Shown piece after piece: positions 1-5,589 of a stretch of DNA of 5,589 nucleotides. The stretch is from assembly GCA_003135585.1 (NCBI GenBank), contig PLCH01000416.1, positions 2,095-7,683 of the forward strand. Direction: 5' to 3'. Under the pieces are notes generated by a model. That model was not told the origin of the DNA, made no database searches, and was given only the letters and a program-made list of their open reading frames with translations. The position numbers and the translations under genes are program-made. The DNA is from Chitinophagaceae bacterium (GTDB lineage Bacteria > Bacteroidota > Bacteroidia > Chitinophagales > Chitinophagaceae). Within the stretch, counting starts at the first letter, position 1. Every line of letters starts with the position of its first letter.

Positions 1-779
1 AATATAATATTCAATTCTTTATTTCTATTAATAAACGATGAAGGATGCTCACCTAATAGCTTTACCATTGTTTTATGCAAATGACTACTATCTTCAAACC
101 CGGCATATATTGCGGCGTCATGAATATTGCTTCCATTCATAATCCGGCAGATACTTTGCATTAACCTGTTCCATAATATATATTTGTGAAGAGAAATTCC
201 AGTTTGTTCTTTAAATAAGGCCCTGAGCCTGCTTTCAGATAAGAAAACCTTTGTTGCCACCATGCGGGTATCAAATACAGCCGGGTCGTACTGAATAAGA
301 TATTTAATTTGTTTTATGCGATTTTCTTCAGTACAGACAGTTATGCCATTAAGAATGGTATTAATTATTTCCCGAATAAATTTTCTAAGTAAAGATTTGT
401 CAGAGCTTAATAAAGAATCTTGAAGCGTTTTTACCGAAACTAAATTTCTAATCTCAACTTCTAAATCCAATATTTCGGAATTATGCAAAAAAGCGCACTT
501 TATTTTCTCTGCTATATCCAAGGAAGGATCAATGTAGATTATAAGTTGTACACTCCTATTCGTGTCCAACCGGTGAATCACATTCTCTTTAATGACAAGG
601 CTTTTATATTTGCGCCAATAACTTTTCTGCGTACGAAGCTTAAAGCTTTCCTGAATATCAAAAATCAGTTGTAGGTTATTGTGACTGTGGAATGGTGTAA
701 GATGAGATGAATAGTACATCGCCGATATTCCATTCCAGCGATAAATTGATGATGTAATAGGTCTTCGTACAATTTTCAT
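1..779 (-). CDS. AraC-family transcriptional regulator (3' end outside window)
   Basis: Translating the minus strand from the ATG at 779 gives 259 uninterrupted residues that run off the left edge. The N-terminal part contains HSHNN near residues 31-35, resembling the His-containing edge of a cupin-like sensing domain, but is otherwise divergent. Residues about 153-254 form a typical AraC/XylS DNA-binding domain with two helix-turn-helix units. The first includes MVATKVFLSESRLRALFKEQ. The second includes DAAIYAGFEDSSHLHKTMVK, followed by GEHPSSF, which matches the usual 'GF.s.s.F...FK...G.sP..(F/Y)R' signature at the end of these proteins. Only a few C-terminal residues should therefore be missing. 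The start is fixed because a TGA lies in frame two codons upstream (TGA TTT ATG). It is divergent from the VOC gene at 869 and may control it or itself. The ligand is unknown. Confidence 0.93.
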   Translation of the reverse strand, partial: MKIVRRPITSSIYRWNGISAMYYSSHLTPFHSHNNLQLIFDIQESFKLRTQKSYWRKYKSLVIKENVIHRLDTNRSVQLIIYIDPSLDIAEKIKCAFLHNSEILDLEVEIRNLVSVKTLQDSLLSSDKSLLRKFIREIINTILNGITVCTEENRIKQIKYLIQYDPAVFDTRMVATKVFLSESRLRALFKEQTGISLHKYILWNRLMQSICRIMNGSNIHDAAIYAGFEDSSHLHKTMVKLLGEHPSSFINRNKELNII

Positions 780-829
780 AAATCAGAGAAAAAAGTCGTT
801 TTATACAATTTCTTCTCTTGCCCAAGGAA

Positions 830-837
830 TATATTTG
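830..837 (+). promoter_or_regulatory. Bacteroidota-type -7 promoter element for the VOC gene
   Basis: TATATTTG is a perfect match to the Bacteroidota -7 consensus TAnnTTTG. It ends 31 bp before the ATG at 869, which would leave a short A/T-rich leader of about 25 nt. No convincing TTG/TTTG -33 element lies at the usual distance of about 19-21 bp upstream, so the promoter may be weak or depend on an activator. The adjacent AraC-type regulator would be the obvious candidate. Confidence 0.45.
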
Positions 838-851
838 TTTCTCATACAAAT
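833..851. repeat. Inverted repeat overlapping the -7 element (possible operator)
   Basis: ATTTGT (833-838) and ACAAAT (846-851) are perfect 6-bp inverted arms around a 7-bp spacer. They overlap the last bases of the TATATTTG element and the expected transcription start of the VOC gene. Such a position would suit a repressor site. AraC proteins more often bind direct repeats, and short A/T-rich inverted repeats arise easily by chance. Confidence 0.25.
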
Positions 852-868
852 TTAATTAATCTTTAATT

Positions 869-1237
869 ATGCTTTCAGACAAAAATTTAAAGGCCTTTGT
901 TCCGACAACTAACTCAAAACTGGCTAAGGCATTTTACGAAGGAATACTGGGACTAACTTTATTATCCGAAGATAATTATGCTTTAGAATTTGACGCGAAT
1001 GGAACATTATTAAGGGTAACCATTGTAAATGAATTTACGGCACAAAGCTTTACTATACTAGGATGGAATGTTTCAGATATTCACGAAGTGGTAAAATCCC
1101 TTAGTAAGAAGGGAGTTGAATTTAACAAATATGAATTTCTTGAGCAGGACAATTCTGGTGTATGGACATCTCCTGGAGGTTCAAAAGTTGCTTGGTTTAA
1201 GGATCCAGATGGCAATGTACTTTCTCTTACCGAATGA
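869..1237 (+). CDS. VOC family protein (glyoxalase/bleomycin-resistance/dioxygenase fold)
   Basis: This is a 122-residue protein, the usual size for a single-domain vicinal-oxygen-chelate protein built of two beta-alpha-beta-beta-beta modules. The first module has FYEGILGL at 22-29 and LEFD at 39-42. The second has GWNVSDI at 65-71, VWTSPGGSK at 98-106 and the hallmark strand pair WFKDPDGNVLSLTE at 109-122. No His is present at the usual first metal position near the N-terminus (AFVPTT, 9-14). Only the terminal Glu resembles a ligand, so metal-dependent catalysis is doubtful and a binding or sequestration role is possible. The substrate cannot be inferred. It is transcribed away from the AraC-type regulator, which may respond to the same compound. 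The leader has no Shine-Dalgarno sequence, which is normal for the phylum. Confidence 0.9.
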   Translation: MLSDKNLKAFVPTTNSKLAKAFYEGILGLTLLSEDNYALEFDANGTLLRVTIVNEFTAQSFTILGWNVSDIHEVVKSLSKKGVEFNKYEFLEQDNSGVWTSPGGSKVAWFKDPDGNVLSLTE

Positions 1238-1531
1238 ACAATAAATTATCATTGTTATCCGACTAAAATCGGTTAAAAATTTGCTCTTCACCCTTTCTGG
1301 ATAAGGATTAGCAGCGTAAAATTAATTGTTTCAATTCATAGGGTAGCTCCAGCATTTTTTTTATGGTGAAAAAGCGAATGATCCTCAAACAAAGCTTACG
1401 ATAAAGGTACAGCATGGGTAAGCCACTATAAATCACCCAACAAAGGATCAATCAGGAGCCGGATAAAAGCGCAGGCCAGGTAACTGGATGTTAAGTTTAA
1501 TATGTAAGTGGAAATGTGGAACCCGATGTTT
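1238..1531. other. Region without an intact gene between converging units; coding-like fragments on the minus strand
   Basis: No intact gene is visible. The VOC gene arrives from the left and the minus-strand material from the right. Just after the VOC stop there are two weak hairpins that could help end transcription: AACAAT/ATTGTT (1237-1242 and 1251-1256) and CCGA/TCGG (1259-1262 and 1269-1272). Neither has a long U tract. On the minus strand, coding-like but broken stretches occur in shifting frames. One contains SSYLACAFIRLLIDPLLG (about 1434-1487). Another, following a stop, contains SGLPMLYLYRKL and KKMLELPYELKQ and ends at a TAA near 1308. None has a convincing start. They may be the eroded 3' part of the broken gene that begins at 2174. 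Confidence 0.4.
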
Positions 1532-1855
1532 TCAGGTAAGGCTTACCTGCAAAAGACGCAAGCCAATTTGATAGTCCGATAAAATGGTATTTAGCAGACC
1601 CTTTAAAAAGTTCGCGCAACGCTGGTCTGAAAAGCAACTGAACAGGACGGGTTGTAGTCCAATTTGCTCAAAAAAATGTTCTGCATTTGTTTTATCAAGA
1701 AAAAGAGCCTTTCGGTGAACAATAGTTTGAAAAAGCTCTTTTTCACAGGAAACATAAATTTCGTTGCGGCCATCATCAAAAATATGGGTCTTTACTGGTA
1801 TTATTTCCCGACCGTAAGAATATTGGATCAGGTAAGAGGTATAGGAGTCAGACAT
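1532..1855 (-). CDS. Hypothetical protein of 107 residues, or part of a decayed gene
   Basis: This open frame starts at the ATG at 1855 (MSDSYTSYLIQYSYG) and has no domain I recognise. It has no clear membrane segment or signal peptide. The N-terminal two thirds look protein-like (IFDDGRNEIYVSCEKELF, about 25-42). In the C-terminal third the overlapping frame one base away looks at least as plausible, with PALRELFKG and YHFIGLSNWLASFAGKPYL, which suggests a frameshift near 1620-1640. The ATG overlaps by 8 bp the last stop (1850-1848) of the broken frame that begins at 2174. It may therefore be a coupled small gene, or simply a later segment of the same pseudogene shifted by one base. The stop codon lies at the edge of a perfect palindrome (1533-1549). 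I slightly favour the remnant reading. Confidence 0.33.
   Translation of the reverse strand: MSDSYTSYLIQYSYGREIIPVKTHIFDDGRNEIYVSCEKELFQTIVHRKALFLDKTNAEHFFEQIGLQPVLFSCFSDQRCANFLKGLLNTILSDYQIGLRLLQVSLT
1533..1549. repeat. Perfect 8-bp-arm palindrome at the end of the 107-codon ORF
   Basis: CAGGTAAG, one central base, then CTTACCTG. The two arms are exact reverse complements and overlap the stop of the minus-strand ORF. As RNA it could form a 7-bp stem with a 3-nt loop. No U tract follows on either strand, so it is not a standard intrinsic terminator. CAGGTAA recurs at 1477-1483, inside another small palindrome (CCAGGTAACTGG, 1476-1487). The function is unknown. Confidence 0.4.
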
Positions 1856-2174
1856 GATATAAGTTCTTTAAGTTGAACAGCTTTAGGTATTTTATATCAA
1901 AACATGGGCCAACCCAAAATCCCTTTGCCAGAGCAATCTTGTGAGAATGCTATGTATTGTTGGGGTACTCCTTCCCCAGCTTAACAATATCGGAGCTGTA
2001 TTTGTACCATAAAATCGGATAACCTGATCCGCATAGCAATGAAAATTTAAATCTTTGAAGTGCGTGGTCAGATATAGTCTGTCACTCTGCGATGGAATCA
2101 ATCGGAAGTTGAACAATTTGGGCTGTACTCAATTGTAAGGAGAACAATAATATTATCGGAAATTCAAATCTCAT
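1848..2174 (-). pseudogene. Broken gene for a secreted or outer-membrane protein
   Basis: The ATG at 2174-2172 overlaps the TGA of the upstream membrane-protein gene as ATGA, a classic translational-coupling junction. The frame begins with a good signal peptide: MRFEF, a hydrophobic run PIILLFSLQL, then STAQ with likely cleavage after Ala18. After 30 codons it reaches TGA (2084-2082). The same frame then continues in a protein-like way with HALQRFKFSLL, SGYPILWYKYSSDIVKLGK and EYPNNT. After a TAG (1952-1950) it goes on with HSHKIALAKGFWVGPCFDIK and YLKLFNLKNLYHV, ending at TGA 1850-1848. The alternation of aromatic and polar residues with Gly resembles small Bacteroidota outer-membrane beta-barrels, but the family is not identified. 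Both internal stops are one C-to-T change from CGA and CAG. The decayed gene may extend further left, to about 1308. Sequencing error cannot be excluded. Confidence 0.5.
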
Positions 2175-2599
2175 GTTTTATTTGGGCTCTCCTGACTTTT
2201 TTTTCTCCTGAACCTCCCGGCATATAAAATCAACGGCACAAGAAGAATCATTCCAAGAAGCAAAAAATAAAGTAAGTGTAACTCCTTGGGGTATTTCAAC
2301 CAGCAACCCCCACCAAAGACAGCTAGCGCAGTCCCGATCAGGAATGCCTGCCACCATGCTTTCACCTGAAGTTTCTTAAGGTTGTCTAAAAGGCACAATA
2401 GCCACACTCCAATGATAAACATGCTGATCCCCGAAAAAATCCATGTACTTACCGCGTTGGATGCATGGGAGGGTGCAATGTCTCCTGTTTTTATTGCTAT
2501 AATGGTATCGTTAATGTTGAAGAAATGTAAAAGGGAGGTTATTATTAATAATATTCCAGTAATGAAGGTACAACGGTATAAAAACTTGGATTCCCTCAT
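2171..2599 (-). CDS. Small four-helix integral membrane protein of unknown function
   Basis: This is a 142-residue protein with four predicted membrane helices at about 8-27, 50-71, 83-101 and 107-127. The loops between them are short, and the C-terminal tail is strongly basic (RFRRKK at 129-134), which by the positive-inside rule should lie in the cytoplasm. The first helix ends in SLLHFF, a pattern seen in several small uncharacterised four-helix families, but I cannot assign one. There is no signal-peptide cleavage site and no catalytic motif. The ATG at 2599 lies 10 bp after the stop of the M28 peptidase gene, so the two are very probably co-transcribed. Its own TGA overlaps the ATG of the broken secreted-protein gene (ATGA). 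The context suggests an envelope role, but this is only inference. Confidence 0.78.
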   Translation of the reverse strand: MRESKFLYRCTFITGILLIITSLLHFFNINDTIIAIKTGDIAPSHASNAVSTWIFSGISMFIIGVWLLCLLDNLKKLQVKAWWQAFLIGTALAVFGGGCWLKYPKELHLLYFLLLGMILLVPLILYAGRFRRKKSQESPNKT

Positions 2600-2609
2600 T
2601 ATTGTTCAA

Positions 2610-4109
2610 TTATTTAAGTGGGATATCCCGTTTAAGCATATCATTCCGGTTGGCGATTTCCCAGGCAGTATAAAAAACCAATTGCGCCCTTTTTCTCAAT
2701 AGGTCATAATTGATTTTGTCCGGGGTGTCCGTCGGGCGATGGTAGTCATTATGAATACCGTCAAAATAAAAAATAATCGGGACTCCTTTGCGGGCAAAAT
2801 TGTAATGATCACTCCGGTAATAAATTCTTTGGGGGTCTGCAGGGTCATTATATTTATAGTCGAGCTCCAGTTTGGAGTATTTCCTGTTTTGTGCCTCACT
2901 GATAGGTTTAAGGTCAGAGCTTAGTTTATCATCTCCAATTACATACACATAGTTTGTTGAATCGCCTTTTTTCCGATTTGGGTCAATCCGGCCGATCATA
3001 TCTATATTCAGGTCAACAGTCGTTTTTTCCAAGGGATAGGAGGGATGATCGCTGTAATATTCAGATCCCCACAGACCTTTTTCTTCACCGGAATTGGCCA
3101 GGAACAAAACGCTTCTGCGCGGCCCTTTACCTGCTGCTTTTGCTTTACCAAACGCTTCAGCTATTTCCAGCACTCCCACTGTGCCCGATCCGTCATCATC
3201 GGCGCCATAATAAACCACCGTGTCACGTTTCCCAAGGTGATCATAGTGTGCAGAGATCACCAGGAGCTGATCTTTCAGATCTGTTCCTTCCAGAAAGCCA
3301 AGCACATCGCTGCTTTGCAAATGTGTCGTAGCCTTATTGAACTGCAGCATCACATTGGCGACATAGGTTTTTGGCTGGGGACTACCGCCTTTTGCTGTTG
3401 AATAGTCCGGACCCATAATGGCTTCCGTAATTTTTTCAGAAATATAATAGGTATTCGGAAGAATTGATTTTTTATAAGCACTCAGATACATATTTCCTTT
3501 ATTGTTAACGGGATTGCCAGTAAATTTTGTCTGGATAATAAGGACTGCCGCCGCTCCGTTTTTCAGGGCAGCCTGCTGCTTGGTCAGGAAATTATTACGG
3601 CGTCCGGCGGGAGGCTGTTTGACAGTAGCTGGTTCGCCGTTCAGAAGAAGAACAATTTTACCCTTTACATCCAGCCCCTGGTAATCATCCCTGATGGAAT
3701 CGCTGATACCATAGCCGGCAAAAACTATTTCAGACCCAAAAATGGTAGAACTGTGATTGGTGGTGATGTTTACGGCAAAATCTTCATTCAATTGGAAAGC
3801 CTGGTTATTTACCAGAATTGCAGCATCGACCAAAGAATCCTGAAATACAGGGTAATACAGTTGGAATTCCCCCTTGTTTCCTGGTTGCAAACCCAGGGAT
3901 TTAAAATTGGCTTCGATATAGGCTGCTGCCTTTCTTTGCCCTTCAGTAGCTGTTTCCCTGCCTTCAAAATCTTTGCTGGCAACAATATATAGATGTTTCT
4001 TTAAACCTTCCTCGGTAATGGCATTTGCAAAAGGCCTTGGATCCGCCACTTTTTGAGCCCGTGCTATGAATACATATAAGAAGGCCAGTAACAACAATGA
4101 TATCCTCAT
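2610..4109 (-). CDS. Secreted M28-family zinc metallopeptidase with PA domain
   Basis: This is a 499-residue exported aminopeptidase-like enzyme. I chose the ATG at 4109, not the upstream in-frame ATG at 4208, because it places a signal peptide directly at the N-terminus (MRISLLLLAFLYVFIARAQ, cleavage probably after ARA). The 33 extra upstream residues look non-coding. A PA domain lies at about 125-240 (FAGYGI, DVKGKIVLLL, KNGAAAVLII), inserted before the catalytic core as in many M28 enzymes. The co-catalytic dizinc site is complete: His288 in SAHYDHLG, Asp304 in GADDDGSG, Glu342 and Glu343 in SGEEKGLWGSE (general base and ligand), Asp370 in NIDMIGR and His457 in DYHRPTDTP. It should remove N-terminal residues from peptides in the periplasm or outside the cell; substrate preference is unknown. 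It is followed at 10 bp by the membrane-protein gene. Confidence 0.96.
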   Translation of the reverse strand: MRISLLLLAFLYVFIARAQKVADPRPFANAITEEGLKKHLYIVASKDFEGRETATEGQRKAAAYIEANFKSLGLQPGNKGEFQLYYPVFQDSLVDAAILVNNQAFQLNEDFAVNITTNHSSTIFGSEIVFAGYGISDSIRDDYQGLDVKGKIVLLLNGEPATVKQPPAGRRNNFLTKQQAALKNGAAAVLIIQTKFTGNPVNNKGNMYLSAYKKSILPNTYYISEKITEAIMGPDYSTAKGGSPQPKTYVANVMLQFNKATTHLQSSDVLGFLEGTDLKDQLLVISAHYDHLGKRDTVVYYGADDDGSGTVGVLEIAEAFGKAKAAGKGPRRSVLFLANSGEEKGLWGSEYYSDHPSYPLEKTTVDLNIDMIGRIDPNRKKGDSTNYVYVIGDDKLSSDLKPISEAQNRKYSKLELDYKYNDPADPQRIYYRSDHYNFARKGVPIIFYFDGIHNDYHRPTDTPDKINYDLLRKRAQLVFYTAWEIANRNDMLKRDIPLK

Positions 4110-4225
4110 GTTTTTTATTTTATTGATAAAAATAATTCTTAGGGATTTGGTATAAAAAAAATGCTTCTGTTCATCCATAAGAGTTCTAAGAATATGGCGG
4201 AATATCAACTTGCTTCGGTTGAAAT
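4110..4225. promoter_or_regulatory. Intergenic region between the ABC-F and M28 genes, with a long-spaced inverted repeat
   Basis: This A/T-rich gap of 116 bp probably holds the promoter of the peptidase operon. The best -7-like string on the minus strand is TATTTTTA, about 20 bp before the ATG, which misses the final G of TAnnTTTG. ATTCTTAG (4135-4142) and CTAAGAAT (4186-4193) are perfect inverted arms 43 bp apart. There is no clear terminator for the ABC-F gene, so read-through into the peptidase gene is possible. Confidence 0.3.
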
Positions 4226-5589
4226 TCAGTTTTCAGCTTCACTCAATTCCAGCCATCTCAGTTCTTTTTTATCCAGCAAAGAAGTTAATTCCCCTATGCG
4301 GGTAGCTAATTTTTGCAATTCTTCAAATGGGGCATTTCCCGTATTCAGCCTGTCGTTGACAAATTTTTTCTCATTTTCCAAAACGGATATTTCCTGTTCC
4401 AATAATTCAAATTCCCTTTGAATTTTATAGGACGGTCGTTTCTTTCCGGTTACCATTGGCCTTGGCTTTGCAACCGCATTATTCTCTTCCTTCTTATCTG
4501 ACATTTGGGTGCCAATATTCGTCAACTTTTCATCCTCCCGTATTGCCAGGCGGTACTGAGAATAATTACCCGGAAAATCTCGGATATCCCCGTCCCCCTG
4601 GAATACAAATAAATGATCGACAAGCCTGTCCATAAAATAACGGTCATGGGATACAATGATGATGCAACCCGCGAAATCGCTCAAAAAATTTTCAAGCACG
4701 CTCAGTGTCTGGAGATCCAAAGCATTGGTTGGCTCATCCAATATTAAAAAATTTGGATTTCGGAATAGAATGGACAACAGGTGAAGCCTCCTTTTTTCAC
4801 CGCCGCTTAATTTTGAAACATACGTGTATTGCTGATCGGGAGAAAACAAAAAAAGTTGTAAAAATTGAGAAGCACTTAAAGAACTTCCATCCGCCAAAGG
4901 GAAATTTTCAGCAATATCTTTTACAAATTCAATTATCCGTTTATCTTCCTTTATGGTTAGTCCTTGTTGTGAATAATTGCCAAATACAACCGTGTCACCA
5001 ATATTGATTTTACCGCTGTCAGCTGGTACTGATAGCTGAAGGATTTGAAGAAAGGTTGATTTTCCCGTTCCATTTTTTCCTATAATTCCGATACGTTCCC
5101 CTTTTTTAAAAGTATAATCAAATCCTTTCAGAATCACTTTTTCACCGTAATTCTTATATACTTTTTTCAATTCAGCAATTTTTCCACCCAGCCTGGTCAT
5201 CTTTACCTGCAGCTGAACGCGCTCATCTTCTATTTTTTGTTTCGCTTTTGATTCGACTACGTAAAAATTATCCTGTCTGCTCTTGCTTTTGGTAGTTCTG
5301 GCCTTGGGTTGTTTGCGCATCCATTCCAGTTCCTTTCTGTATAAATTCTTAGCTTTATCAATACTCGCAAATTCACTTTCGATACGAGCGGCCTTCTTTT
5401 CTATGAAATTCTCATAATTGCCTTTGTAAACATAGAGACTGTTTCCTTCCATTTCCCAAATTTCTTCACAGACGGAATCCAAAAAATACCTGTCATGGGT
5501 CACCATGAGTAAGGTCACCTTTTCCTGGTCGAGGTAACGTTCTAGCCATTCAACCATTTCAACATCCAGGTGGTTGGTTGGTTCATCCA
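4226..5589 (-). CDS. uup: ABC-F family ATPase, Uup-like (5' end outside window)
   Basis: This is the C-terminal 453 residues of a soluble twin-ATPase of the ABC-F type, which acts on ribosomes or on DNA/branched intermediates rather than in membrane transport. The fragment opens inside the Walker B motif of the first ATPase (DEPTNHLD) and continues to its H-switch (VTHDRYFLD). Next comes the helical P-site tRNA interaction-type linker, with ELEWMRKQPKARTTKSKSR (about 86-104). The second ATPase has Walker A GKNGTGKST (170-178), signature LSGGEKRR (260-267), Walker B LILDEPTNALD (281-291) and H-switch VSHDRYF (312-318). A C-terminal coiled-coil-like domain at 384-453 (SYKIQREFELLEQEI to RWLELSE) is the extension typical of Uup. 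The frame is open to the window edge, so the internal Met at 5557 is not the start. Uup is the best match; a related ABC-F paralogue is possible. Confidence 0.95.
   Translation of the reverse strand, partial: DEPTNHLDVEMVEWLERYLDQEKVTLLMVTHDRYFLDSVCEEIWEMEGNSLYVYKGNYENFIEKKAARIESEFASIDKAKNLYRKELEWMRKQPKARTTKSKSRQDNFYVVESKAKQKIEDERVQLQVKMTRLGGKIAELKKVYKNYGEKVILKGFDYTFKKGERIGIIGKNGTGKSTFLQILQLSVPADSGKINIGDTVVFGNYSQQGLTIKEDKRIIEFVKDIAENFPLADGSSLSASQFLQLFLFSPDQQYTYVSKLSGGEKRRLHLLSILFRNPNFLILDEPTNALDLQTLSVLENFLSDFAGCIIIVSHDRYFMDRLVDHLFVFQGDGDIRDFPGNYSQYRLAIREDEKLTNIGTQMSDKKEENNAVAKPRPMVTGKKRPSYKIQREFELLEQEISVLENEKKFVNDRLNTGNAPFEELQKLATRIGELTSLLDKKELRWLELSEAEN

Noticed and set aside
483..674. 63-codon plus-strand ORF
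   Set aside because: It lies entirely within the AraC-type regulator on the opposite strand, which has clear domain motifs.
1238..1531. Insertion-sequence remnant
   Set aside because: No paired terminal inverted repeats, target-site duplication or transposase-like motif could be found in or around the region.
2082..2084. Possible selenocysteine or stop-codon readthrough at the TGA
   Set aside because: A second in-frame stop of a different kind (TAG at 1952-1950) follows, and I saw no convincing hairpin just after the TGA. Inactivation is the simpler reading.
1892..2116. 74-codon minus-strand ORF opening with TTG
   Set aside because: It has no ATG or GTG, and a TGA lies in frame five codons upstream of the TTG. 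It overlaps, one base out of frame, the more convincing frame that starts at the ATGA junction with a signal peptide. It is best read as a shadow of that broken gene.
2954..3401. Two overlapping plus-strand ORFs of 118-125 codons
   Set aside because: Both are antisense to the catalytic core of the M28 peptidase, where all zinc ligands are intact. Their translations are rich in Cys, Arg and His, as is common for shadows.
4110..4208. N-terminal extension of the peptidase from an ATG at 4208
   Set aside because: The 33 extra residues would bury the signal peptide and are lysine-, isoleucine- and phenylalanine-rich, as translated A/T-rich leader DNA would be. The ATG at 4109 directly precedes the export signal.
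4705..5007. 100-codon plus-strand ORF
   Set aside because: It is antisense to the second ATPase domain of the ABC-F gene, over its signature and Walker B region, so it is a shadow.

Overview
The window looks like a chromosomal segment of a Bacteroidota bacterium, perhaps a Chitinophaga- or Sphingobacterium-like lineage. This is inference. It rests on the A/T-rich DNA, leaders without Shine-Dalgarno sequences, a perfect TAnnTTTG promoter element, and the gene repertoire: a PA-domain M28 peptidase with a signal peptide, an ABC-F ATPase and an AraC-type regulator. No mobile element, tRNA, rRNA or CRISPR array is visible.

Left part (1-1237): an AraC-family regulator on the minus strand runs off the left edge. 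It was identified by translating the reverse complement, because its stop codon lies outside the window. It faces away from a plus-strand VOC (glyoxalase/bleomycin-resistance fold) gene, and the two share an 89-bp intergenic region. That region holds a perfect Bacteroidota -7 element with an inverted repeat over it. The pair looks like a regulator with its candidate target.

Middle part (1238-2174): this stretch has no convincing intact gene. A start codon at 2174 overlaps the stop of the preceding gene (ATGA) and opens a reading frame with a clear secretion signal. That frame meets a stop after 30 codons, then continues in a protein-like way through a second stop to 1848. Both internal stops are one C-to-T change away from a sense codon. 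I read this as a decayed gene for a secreted or outer-membrane protein. A 107-codon ORF (1532-1855) and further coding-like fragments down to about 1308 may be more of the same remnant, or a separate small gene.

Right part (2171-5589, all minus strand): in transcription order these are an Uup-like ABC-F ATPase (start outside the window), a secreted M28-family metallopeptidase with a PA insertion, and a four-helix membrane protein 10 bp downstream of it, followed by the ATGA-linked broken gene. The peptidase, the membrane protein and the remnant were probably one operon. The ABC-F gene, 116 bp upstream, may be separate. I see no new multi-gene system here. The most informative anomaly is the broken, formerly coupled secreted-protein gene.
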